NCBI GenBank assembly: GCA_022813625.1
Contig: JAKLMB010000042.1
Location: forward strand, 1 to 64,000
DNA from: Aaosphaeria pasadenensis
Taxonomy: Eukaryota > Ascomycota > Dothideomycetes > Pleosporales
DNA length: 64,000 nucleotides
Direction: 5' to 3'
Shown here: one piece after another, positions 54,616 to 64,000 of the stretch
How the letters are laid out: each line of letters starts with the position of its first letter
Position numbering within the stretch: position 1 is the first letter of the stretch
The notes under the pieces: generated by a model
What the model was told of the DNA's origin: nothing
What the model saw: only the letters and a program-made list of their open reading frames with translations
Database searches by the model: none
Position numbers and translations under genes: made by a program

Positions 54616-55110
54616 ATTGTTCGTGAGACTTGGAACAGCGAGTATGTACAATGCTTATGAACTTTAGCTATTCGAGGTAAGATTGAAAATTAACTCTCAT
54701 TGATTTTGTTTCATTGAATTGAAAAGTCATATATCTAAAGGAGTTCAGGGAACGAAGGCTTCCTTCTATGCAATGTGCTTACGCGCTATATCCTATCTAG
54801 GTCTAGCCGCAAATAAGCTATGCATGTCAATAGTTTCTCCAAAAGCCTCTTCCGACAAAGCAACAGGTGTGATAGATTTACGTTAAGGCTGTTTCACTAA
54901 AGCAATATTATTTGAAAATTTTAGGTAGAGGTTGCAAATTCGTCCGAAAGCTTGCAATAAGATTATAAGACTGCAATAGGAACAAATTACTTGTATACAT
55001 GACGAAGACCTCGTTTGCTACGTGTCTGAGACAGCATTCTGCTTGTCAAAATTCTCAACAAGATCCATATTTTCTCTAAATAAGAAAACCAGCCACACTT
55101 TTGCCTTGAA
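54616..55110. other. Divergent intergenic region
   Basis: 495 bp between the bZIP and SDR start codons; AT-rich, no gene. Confidence 0.6.
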
Positions 55111-56117
55111 ATGGCTCCTGCGATCCAAGGCCAGGTGAGCTTTAATCCCCATACGGGAATACAACCGCTTGGCGGAAAGGTTATATTCATCACCGGAGGT
55201 ATGTACATTACAACCTTATCATGATAGATTCCTACGCTCAGAATGCTACAGGCACTGCTGGAATAGGAGCTGAAACAGTGAGGTACCTCGCTGCTCATCG
55301 CCCCGCTCACATTTACTTCTCCGGCCGGAACAAAGAATCAGGACATGCGTTAGTCGCTGAAATCTCCAAACAGTTCGTTGGAGTTGGCCTGACATTCATT
55401 GCAATGGATCTTTCGTCTTTTGCTTCGATTGCGTCGGCGGTGAAGGCAGAGTTCAAGCATGATAGGCTAGACAGACTTATCAACAATGCCGGCATCATGG
55501 CTCAGCCCTTCACACTGAGCAAAGATGGATACGAGATCCAATTTGCAACCAATCATCTTGGCCACGCAATGCTACTTAAGCATCTACTCCCAACGCTGTT
55601 GAAGACCGCGAAATTACCAAACGGCGACGTCCGTGTTGTATCTTTGACATCGCTCGGATTCCGGTACCATCCCTCCGCTGGCATTGACTTCGAAAGATTG
55701 GAAAGCGGAAGCTCGCTGTCGTACATGGGCACAGGTGGATGGTTAAGATACGGTCAATCCAAGCTAGCCAACATCCTATATGCTTCCGAGCTTGCACGCA
55801 GGCACCCGCAAATCACATCTGTCTCTGTACACCCGGGTGTGGTGAAAACACCCCTTGTCAACACCCAAACGTGGTACAACCGAATGCTTATTCACGCGAG
55901 TCAGTTCATCAATGGTGGTTTAATGAAGCCCAGTCAGGGAGCATGGAATACAGTTTGGGCTGTTGCCGCTGCTGAGAAGGAGGATCTCCGAAATGGCACC
56001 TTCTATCTCCCTGTCGGATTCGACGGGTGGGATAACACTCTGGACAAGGCCGCAAAGGACGAGAAGCTCGCAAGCCAGCTGTGGGAATGGACTGAGGAGG
56101 TCCTTGCAAGATATTGA
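55111..56117 (+). CDS. Short-chain dehydrogenase/reductase
   Basis: Two exons (55111-55198 and 55252-56117, 53-nt intron) give 317 residues. The cofactor motif GGTAGIGAE is formed across the splice at about residue 30, with FSGRN after the second strand pointing to NADP. NNAG (107-110), the catalytic serine region VVSLTSLG, and YGQSK (Tyr196, Lys200) are intact. The overall pattern resembles WW-domain oxidoreductase/retinol dehydrogenase-type SDRs common in fungal metabolism. Divergence from the DUF3425 regulator suggests co-regulation. The substrate is not predictable. Confidence 0.92.
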
Positions 56118-56935
56118 GACACGATAGGTGTATGGGCTCAAAGTGTTGATTCACAGTGCCACAATATGTTAAAATAACTCGGATTGAGGGATAGCAAGAT
56201 AGCTAAGGCCCCTTGGAGGAGTTCTCCAGCTGTAACTTAGTGTAATGCGAGTGATATTCGCATGATCCCGTTGGTGTATTTAGATAACAAAGCATTAATT
56301 TATATATCTTTATTGTCGATATTGAACCACAGAAGGTTGGTGGGTATCGTCTGGACAAACGAACATTGTTAGCATGACGTGGTTCTAGACCAATCAAGTT
56401 TCCCATAGTGGTGACACAACCCATAACCGAGCCAAAGCACTATTGCAGATTTCATCACCAAGACGACGGAATGTTGGTAAGTCCGCCAATTTGAGATAGT
56501 TACCTAGGTCGATAATGTTTTGAGAGTGATGGAACCACGGTAGTCGCAATTTTTACCTATGTTTCAAACGTTCTGGTACCCGTGCACCGTAGTTGGGAAA
56601 GCGCTACTTGAATAGCATCAAACATCATATACATTATCTATTGAATAATGACGGGTGTACCTATAAGACGCTATGCGATTCGCACCGTGTGTGAAAGGAT
56701 GTGTTCCCTTCGTGGTACCGTCTTATCCTTTACCTTGGAGCATTGTTCAATAACATTGTTCATGAACTTCTCCTACCATTCATCCCATCTGTGCACTTCG
56801 TTATTGTTACTCAGATAGTACAAAAGGACAATTTTCAAAAGATCAAGCAGAGTCAATTTGCTCCTACCCGGACACTAAGATTGAACTGACCGTACGCCAT
56901 CGCGACTCAAGAGCTGTTTGACCCACATCGAACCG
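56118..56935. other. Intergenic, no gene seen
   Basis: AT-rich spacer with only short frames. Confidence 0.6.
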
Positions 56936-57688
56936 ATGGAGATAACCAGATCTAAGAGACATGCCATCGATAGCCAAAGTCCAAATGTTGAAAATGCTCA
57001 CCGGACTGGCCGCATGACGAACAATGATCGCGATCCTATCGTTGTCTCAATGTCAGATCAAAGGACGTCCGGGACAAAACGTGCTGGGGACAGTTATTCC
57101 AATCCAATCATTATCGCATCATCGGATGAAGAGACTTCCGAAGCAGACCTCGACGATTTCGAGGTATACAGATTTCAAGGTGAATGCAATTTTACTTATC
57201 CATGGGAACCTCTTGATGACGATGAAGCTTGGCAGATTTCTCGTATCAATGCGGGGATTGCCTACGCCAAATACTGTCGTGACAAAGGAAAGACTCCTCA
57301 ACAAACGGCTGACTATCGTCTATCCACTCGTTCATCGCGCATTGCAATTCATTCGATGCAAGACGCATCGAAGGAGGGCCTTGCTGAGAGGGTATGGCGC
57401 ACAGACGGAGAAGTATGCTACCGGCTTCCCGTCCCACCAGTTGCTCACGGTTTTCGAGACAAGAACCCATTATGGTGGTACAACAAGTCGCCTGCAGAGA
57501 TCAAAGCGGGCCCATTTGCCACTGCCGAAGAGATTACGACAGTTGAGAACCAACTCAATGCTCTTGAAAAAAGACGCGTGCGTAACAGGCGCAGAACACT
57601 TCTTATGCAGGCCCAGCTGCGGATGGAACGCAAATTGCAAGAAGGCCTTAGACGCACTACCCTTGGTTTGCCCATGTGCGATGATTAG
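56936..57688 (+). CDS. Hypothetical protein with SUMO-interaction-like motifs
   Basis: A single exon of 250 residues from the ATG at 56936. Two hydrophobic cores sit in polar context near the N-terminus: DPIVVSMSDQ and NPIIIASSDEETSEADLDD. The second has the form of a SUMO-interacting motif, a run of Ile/Val followed by Ser and acidic residues. The middle includes WEPLDDDEAWQISRINAGIA, and the C-terminus is a long basic coiled-coil-like helix (TVENQLNALEKRRVRNRRRT). No known domain is seen. A nuclear protein is possible from the basic segment; this is inference. Confidence 0.6.
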   Translation: MEITRSKRHAIDSQSPNVENAHRTGRMTNNDRDPIVVSMSDQRTSGTKRAGDSYSNPIIIASSDEETSEADLDDFEVYRFQGECNFTYPWEPLDDDEAWQISRINAGIAYAKYCRDKGKTPQQTADYRLSTRSSRIAIHSMQDASKEGLAERVWRTDGEVCYRLPVPPVAHGFRDKNPLWWYNKSPAEIKAGPFATAEEITTVENQLNALEKRRVRNRRRTLLMQAQLRMERKLQEGLRRTTLGLPMCDD

Positions 57689-60546
57689 GATGAGCCTCAA
57701 GTCGAGATCTTGGCTGAGCGGCATTTCAGACATTTTAGTATGAAGCTATTATTCGAGGAAATATGATGCAGTTTATGGTTTTTCTGATTACTGAATAAAT
57801 ACAATCTTTAATGTCATGGGTAAGAGACTAGGAGATCGTGCTGGAGCTCGCGCGAGGCTACAGATAATGAGAGCCTCACATGTCCTAGGCATCCAAAATG
57901 AACACGTAAAACACTGAAGAGTTCGCGCTGTGACATTGCATTTGTGAAGCCCGAACCGTTGCGACTCTCACATAGTAGTAGAAACTTTTACTATGAAACC
58001 ACCTAAAGATGAAAGTACCTCGAATACTGCATCGTTTGTCCCGACAGCGCTTAGTACAATTTAGGGAGTGAATTGCCTACTTGTGATCGCATACTTGGGA
58101 TCGCTGTGACCTTCTATCTCACACCGTTCTTCGCCCCGTCGCGCCCCTCCCGTTGACATGCAGGAGGTGTCGTTCGCTAGATTGTGGCAGTAAATTCAAA
58201 ACGCCAGCCAATGGCGTAGACCCATTGCCATTGCGAGTCATGGGCGGACGAACTCAGCTGAGTGCGATGTACGTTAGCGGGAGTCTTGGAGCATTTCTAA
58301 TCGCGCAACTCCGGCATTCTTTTTGATTTTGTCAAGGGTTTCGAGGAACCACTCACGCCGCTGATAGTATTGTCAGGTGCCGAAGGGAGTGAAGGGGATT
58401 TGGGGGTCCGGCGTCCCGCTTACGTGGTGGTGTAGACGGGAGGCTTGGGGCGAACGAGTGTGTGCAGCCTATCACGATTCCATGAATAGCTATGCACCAG
58501 CATCCAGCACACTTGACATGTCATATTGCACAACATGATACACCCACGTTTTCTGGCGGTCACCCAGAACGTCAGATCGCTGCGTGGCTTGACGGATCGT
58601 TATCTGACAGCTCGTTACCAGGTACATTGTCTGTCGCGTCAATGGATAAGATATTCTGTGAAATGATGACTCACTTGGGGCCTATTCATTGTGCGAGGCC
58701 ATCTAGTTGATGCGAGGAACGAATGAAGCCTTAACGGACGAGCAAAATCGAAGATGGTGTATCCCCCCTGCAAGCCAACAGCCGGACTTCTGGTTTTGTA
58801 AGAAGAAGGCAACCTGAGGGATGTGATTGAGGGCATATTGCCTCATTTCCACCTTCTACAGATACATACAAGGAGCCCAACTGTCCTTCACGTCCCGCAA
58901 CCCATTTGGTGGCTCAATGCTAGACGAGACGTTTGCCTTCTGCATGGTCCCTCATGTTCCTAGCCGGCCGGATAGAACACATGGCATGTGCCATAGAGGT
59001 CGCGGAGGATCTTCATAATGGGGTGACTTCAGCCCTACCCATACGCCCCTGGACTGCCGAACCCTGGTGCGCGGGTCATCATTCACCGTTCAGGTGCCTG
59101 CATCCGCGTATACACAGAAGAACTCTATCAGTATGTTAGGTTGCTCTGCTGGGGTGACATGCTGAAAAAGCTAGCTGCAAACCTGCTGAACCTGTTCATA
59201 TTCCCGGAATGGATGGGGTGGACTATTGCGATGTCTCATCCCTGTCCATATATTGGCATGCATGCGGAGGAAAAGAAACGAAAATGGCCAACACCATTTT
59301 ACTGGCTGTCTGCCACATAGGATTGCCATCACTGGCCAGAGTTGTTTTGCAATCCAGCTTCCAAGTGGTGCATTGAAATAGCGTATGCACGTTCGCGACC
59401 TTGGTGCACACACCATCCCCTACAACTTAGTCTGATTCCGCGAGTCCTTCATCCCTTCTAAAAATCTTACAGATTGATCCATGCGAAGCTGGTGATTGCA
59501 TTTCCATATGAGGAACGCCATTGGAGATTATTTCCGAGCAATAGGTGCTCTGATTCAGGGTTATTACCTGTAATGTAGGAGCGTGGCCTGGGGGGTGGGC
59601 GGGTTGCTCCACTATTGCGCCGCAGGGTAGCAAGCGAACGTCATAAGCATCCCGTCAGGCATCATCTCTTCGACATAGCCATGCTCTTATGTAGCTATCA
59701 TTACTTCTAGGCACCAACACACGCTCATCATGGTATAATTGCTATCAAAATTCAAAGTGCCACCTGATGCAGAAGACATACGCGAAGATCCGCTGCTACC
59801 CGACCCTTGCAAGGCCTGGTATTGTTCGTAGTGGCTCGGAGTAATATTTGCTGTACATTTTGATAAAATCGTCGATATGGATTGAGCCAGTGACGATGGT
59901 TACTTCAATATCAACTGGCCTTTCGATCCATCTGTATGCATGTTGGACACGGGCAGTGTTCCTGTGCAGGTCTCTCGCGGTCCTTCGTATTGCTGGATTT
60001 GAGATGTCCGCCCCGAGGCGCATCACTGGCTTGGTCCTTCGTCAATTCAGCCCTCATATTTGTGAATAACTGATCTAGCCTCAGCCCTCGAAATCTAGTC
60101 TAGAGCCTATACTATCTCGTACATGGGACATTTTCAATATCATCCTATCATAATTCGTCTCTAGGGAATGGAATGTAATGTCTCACCTAAGGCCCCAAGT
60201 CAAGGCAACCTTTCAAGGCTGTGGCGCATGATTTTATGCCCGGATCACAGCTAACATCATCTTCTCCATGTCTAGTCACCGCATCTATTGTGACTCGTTC
60301 ACATATGCTAACTGAAGGACGATGGAGGTGCGGGTGACTGGTCAAGCCCCCTGTATTGATGATGAAACTCTGAAGCTAGATAGGCACCCCTAGGGGCTGT
60401 CCTCGTCACTGATTAGTTATACCACCCACGGTAAATGTGCTATATAAATGCGCCTTTCATCTCATTCTCACGTCGCACAGCTATCCACCAAGTGAATTCA
60501 TTCTACAGGTCCTATCTCCAAACCTGATTCGACCGTGCTAATAACA
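57689..60546. other. Gene-poor 2.9-kb interval
   Basis: No intact gene. Composition is not AT-rich like RIP regions. Some minus-strand stretches read like coding sequence, notably 59796-60026 (RPVDIEVTIVTGSIHIDDFI) and 59427-59633, but stops and frame changes separate them and I cannot name a family. TATATAAA at 60441 belongs to the next gene. Confidence 0.5.
60441..60448 (+). promoter_or_regulatory. TATA box of the UbiA-type gene
   Basis: TATATAAA 106 bp before the ATG at 60547. Confidence 0.45.
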
Positions 60547-61551
60547 ATGGCTTTTCACAAAGGCTTGAACAAGTTCCGCTCCGCGGCTTCAGCATTCTCT
60601 GTGAGTGGACATGCCTTATTGATCTCTTTCTGTGCTAATGTACTGAACGCTCAGCTTCGAAACGCAACGTATCATCTACACACATTATGGTTGTTCACCT
60701 GCGATCAAAACCTCGATGTCATTCTTCCATGCACAGTATTCGCCATATCCGCAGCAATGTCAGGACCTTTGCTGAGCCTTCCCACATTGACGGTATCGGA
60801 TATACTGTGCCAGTCTCCGGTCGTTCTGGGGTGGCTCTGGCTCATGGTCCTGCAGTGCTGCCTCCAGAATCAACGGAACGAAATTTCGGTGGAGGAGGAC
60901 AGAATAAACAAACCATGGCGCCCTATACCCTCCGACAGATTGACTTGCTCACAAGCAGAGCGCTTGCTGGTTGTTTCAAGTGTCATGATCGCAATGGTCA
61001 GCAGCCTACTTGGTGTACTTCCTATCTGGATCATTTACACAGTCGCCGTGATTGGCTACAACGACTTTGGAGGCGGAGAGTCGAACTTCGTGCTCCGTAA
61101 TGCTATCAATAGCATCGGCTATGCATGCTTCTTGTCGAGCGCCTTAAAGGTTGCAGCAGGTTCTGGATTCATGATGACCCAAGAAGCGGGACAATGGGTT
61201 GGAATTATGATGCTTGTTATCTTCACGACCATTCATGCTCAGGACTTCCGTGATGAGCCTGGCGACAGTGCTCGGGGACGAAGCACAATTATCTCGGCTA
61301 TTGGAAATACAACAGCTCGAGTCGCTTTAGTGGCTGGTATTTTATTTTGGTCGATATTCATTCCGCTCTTCATGAGAGCTGGGATCATTGCATCCTCTCT
61401 ACCTTGGGCATTGGGCATGGGCGTTGCTGGCATGACTCTGTATGGCATCAACAAGCGTAATTTTGCTCTTGATGCAAAGATGTATAAGCTTTGGGGCGTC
61501 TGGATGCTGAGCTTGACAACAATGCCACTAGCGCACGCATTGCGGGTATGA
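60547..61551 (+). CDS. UbiA-type membrane prenyltransferase or terpene cyclase
   Basis: Two exons (60547-60600 and 60655-61551) give 316 residues. The 54-nt intron (GTGAGT, branch-like CTAAT, CAG) is a multiple of three and has no stop, so retention would add 18 hydrophobic residues. The first Asp-rich motif is NQRNEISVEEDRINKPWRPI and the second is TIHAQDFRDEPGDSARG. Both are UbiA hallmarks, with the NKPWRP form common in fungal UbiA-like enzymes. Seven to nine helices follow the usual pattern. Members make prenylated aromatics or, for the Fma-TC type, cyclise farnesyl diphosphate to a sesquiterpene. No aromatic-acceptor synthase is near, which weakly favours a cyclase. Confidence 0.85.
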   Translation: MAFHKGLNKFRSAASAFSVSGHALLISFCANVLNAQLRNATYHLHTLWLFTCDQNLDVILPCTVFAISAAMSGPLLSLPTLTVSDILCQSPVVLGWLWLMVLQCCLQNQRNEISVEEDRINKPWRPIPSDRLTCSQAERLLVVSSVMIAMVSSLLGVLPIWIIYTVAVIGYNDFGGGESNFVLRNAINSIGYACFLSSALKVAAGSGFMMTQEAGQWVGIMMLVIFTTIHAQDFRDEPGDSARGRSTIISAIGNTTARVALVAGILFWSIFIPLFMRAGIIASSLPWALGMGVAGMTLYGINKRNFALDAKMYKLWGVWMLSLTTMPLAHALRV

Positions 61552-62475
61552 ACACTTGCTATTCTTGATTGTGGTGAGAAGACATGGTTTTGGATAATAT
61601 GTTTTTGGCAACGTCTAATTGAGTTGTAGCTTGGTAAAGTCTTCGAACATCGCGCTTTGTCTCTGTTTGACACAAGAGTATCTCGCGAAAATTTTATAGA
61701 TGGAGTTCTGGTAGCAATGTCTCTGTCTTTTTGTACATAATCAAATTAATATTGAGTCTTATTTCAATACATCTGATCGATATTTTCAAGTATATTGTAG
61801 TGCACAAGTTGTGTTGTTGAATATAGGAGGAAAAGAGATCAATTGAGTACACTCGGAGGACGAGTGCAAACATTGTTTGATTTGTCCAAGGTGCGTTCAA
61901 GGTCGAGCGAATAGAGCCATATGTGCTTCGGAGTTGGGATACCATGATCTGTCGGTCGAGCTGAATGGTAAGTCTTCCAATCATATGTGGCTGAGGTTAG
62001 GTTGTGATAATAGCCGAGATCCAGATTGGCTTTCATCAAAACAATACGTATTGATAAAACGACTCATCCAGGTTACACCAACTCTGCTTCTTCTAGATGT
62101 TGAGGTGCATAGTGATTCTTTTCAGCATACCCTAAACCCAGATTGCCGCTTTGTCGCGTACGTTAGATTGCCGTTTGTACCTGCAGTCCAATCTAAATTT
62201 GGCGTTTCTACTCGAAGCCAGTCGGCAATTCCCTTAGGACGCAACCATAGCATGTATCATAACATGCATAAATACGATTGACGTTGCAATCACTATACTC
62301 TACATATTTCAAGTGCAGATCAAGACCCAATGCGATGCGCAATGCACCTCGCTGTTCCTTTTGCCGGGTCAAACTTGTATAACAAGACCAGCTCCCGATC
62401 ATGGGATAATCCTACGCAGCCACGCTAGTCCGGACCGCCTGAATATATGCTTGAGCATCCCCAAGCTAGACACAG
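61552..62475. other. Intergenic, no gene seen
   Basis: AT-rich 3' flank of the UbiA gene and upstream region of the deacetylase. Confidence 0.6.
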
Positions 62476-64000
62476 ATGCCACTGAACATCAACATGGTTT
62501 TCGCTTGGAAAGTGTCTATTAGTTTCCTTGCCTGCATTGCCACTCTCGGGGGACAAGCCTCTGCGGCTGTCACGGTCAATAGCACAATCCTCGTCATCGC
62601 TCGGGAAGCAAATGCAACGATTTCAGGAACGGCCATTCTACAAGGCTACGGCATTCCATACCAGACCGTCGACGTTTCGCTACCAGGGGGCGGCTTTCCT
62701 CAACTCAACTCAACTCCAAACGCTGGTAACTTTGGCGGAATAGTCATCGTAAGCGCACGGGAATACAAGGGCAGCGATGACTGGAAGGCTGTGTTGAAGG
62801 AAAAGCAATGGAACGAGCTCTATAGCTACCAGGAAGCTTTTGGAGTTAGACTCGTGCGATTGAACTCTTGGCCAAGCAAAGAGTTCGGCGTGGAAGCAAC
62901 CGGTGGAACGGTGAAGTCGGATCTCCCTGTCTCTATCTCTGATGCCAAAGATTTTGCGAGTGCGGGTCTAGTTGTGTAAGTATAGAGATGAAACAAAAGA
63001 CCAATGGCAAGACTGATGCAACACCTAGCGGAGCTCAAATGAGTACAGTAAATATCACCAAGTACCCAGCCAAAATCTCCGATATCTCACTGGCGTCCGA
63101 AATCGCACGATTCGAGGGCACAACCAAGACAACTGCAGCGGTCATCAATAGATTCCCATCTGGCCGCGAGCAACAAGTTTGGTTCTCTACATTCGACCCG
63201 AACTTTACTTCCTCAACAGTTCTTTCACATGCATGGGTCCAGTGGCTTACTCGTGGCCTCTACCTTGGATTCCGGCGTGTGTATTTCAACACACAGGTTG
63301 ATGATGTTTTTGTCATGACTGAGCTATACCCTGATTACAAGCAGTCGTATCGAATCAAGGCAGCCGATTTCAGCGAACATGTTGCTTGGATGAAGGAGAT
63401 CAATGCAAAGTTACCCGCGGGTTCCAATTATATCATTGAGCTTGGACACAACGGAAATGGTAATATCGAGGCCGCAGTTGAGAAGGATTACGACAATAAT
63501 CCTGCGAAATGCAAACCACAAGAAGGCGTCGATTACCCTGCCCAGACCGACGGACCGCCAGAATACATGAAGCCCATCGGTACCGGCAAAGACCTGTGGG
63601 ATAAAAAGTTCAAAGAGTATCAATGGACAAAGGCGTGCTCAGACCTGGACCCGCTAGAAACCTACTTTTCGGATAAGCAGAATATGAATGCGTATTTCCA
63701 TGTGTCGCATACCTTCACTCACGAAGACGAAACAAATGCGACTTACTCCGATGTTGTGAAAGAGATTTCATGGAATCAGGAATGGTTCAAAAGAATCGGG
63801 TTCACGGACGCGAAATCTTCTCCGTACTTTTCTCCCAATGGTCTCATACCCCCTGGTATCACTGGTCTTCACAATGGGGACGCTATCCGGGCCTGGCTAG
63901 AAAATGGGATTAAATTTGCAGTCGGTGACAATTCGCGCCCGATCCTGATGAATCGTGTCGATCGAAAATCAGACTTTCATCCAATTGTTACCAACGTCAA
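62476..64000 (+). CDS. Agd3-like extracellular polysaccharide deacetylase, partial
   Basis: Exon 1 62476-62975, 53-nt intron, exon 2 from 63029 running off the window. A signal peptide follows either ATG 62476 or the better-context ATG 62494 (VSISFLACIATLGGQASA). The N-terminal domain (TILVIAREANATISGTAILQ; NFGGIVIVS) matches the carbohydrate-binding part of Agd3. The deacetylase domain begins in exon 2, with the Asp motif FNTQVDDVFVMTELY and the metal-binding HTFTHE. In Aspergillus Agd3 deacetylates galactosaminogalactan outside the cell, promoting adhesion. None of the other genes of that pathway is in the window. Confidence 0.9.

Noticed and set aside
1..64000. tRNA, rRNA and CRISPR features
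   Set aside because: No cloverleaf-like boxes, rRNA signatures or spaced repeats were recognised by eye, and CRISPR arrays are not expected in a fungal nuclear genome.

Overview
The window is the left end of a chromosome of a filamentous ascomycete (Pezizomycotina). It opens with twelve TTAGGG-type telomere units written as TAACCC. Genes have short introns (46-115 nt) with GTAAGT/GTATGT-like donors. The telomere-proximal AT-rich DNA carries C-to-T changes of the kind left by repeat-induced point mutation (RIP). Family content (UstYa/DUF3328 oxidases, Zn2Cys6 and DUF3425 regulators, a C2H2 family common in fungal repeats) would suit a Leotiomycete or a relative; that narrower placement is inference.

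Layout. 1-2.0 kb: telomere, a RIP-decayed direct repeat, a MITE-like inverted repeat and a 21-bp minisatellite. 2.05-2.8 kb: an N-truncated C2H2 gene fragment with a second decayed copy at 29.2 kb. 4.2-9.3 kb: two conserved genes, a complex I assembly factor (NDUFAF6-like) and RAD5. 10.3-28.9 kb: an accessory region with seven UstYa-superfamily genes, a GPI-type secreted protein, a catechol-forming pair (salicylate hydroxylase-like FAD monooxygenase and 2,3-dihydroxybenzoate decarboxylase-like enzyme), a Zn2Cys6 regulator, and a 51-residue secreted peptide gene facing one of the UstYa-like genes. 29-34.5 kb: decayed NLR-type and C2H2 sequences. 35.5-48.7 kb: conserved core genes (DCP2, a DUF4112 protein, a large membrane protein, CTU2, a GOST/PTM1-type 7TM protein, IBA57). 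49-57.7 kb: a small secreted cysteine protein, a multiply frameshifted aspartate-semialdehyde dehydrogenase pseudogene, an isopenicillin-N-synthase-like oxygenase, a DUF3425 bZIP regulator, an SDR, and a hypothetical protein. 57.7-60.5 kb is a gene-poor gap. 60.5-64 kb: a UbiA-type membrane prenyltransferase/cyclase and the start of an Agd3-like exopolysaccharide deacetylase cut by the window edge.

How the genes may work together. UstYa-type oxidases cyclise ribosomally made peptides in known dikaritin pathways (ustiloxin, asperipin, cyclochlorotine). Five standard UstYa-like proteins plus two of a distinct three-cysteine subtype, packed tail-to-tail and head-to-head next to a tiny secreted peptide gene ending in a Trp/Cys/His segment, make 21.5-28.9 kb the best candidate here for an undescribed peptide natural-product locus. 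One of the seven has lost three of its four motif histidines and looks like a non-catalytic partner. The adjacent FAD monooxygenase/decarboxylase/regulator trio could be a separate aromatic-acid detoxification module.

All splice sites were placed by eye from reading frame, consensus and family alignment recalled from knowledge. No database search was run.
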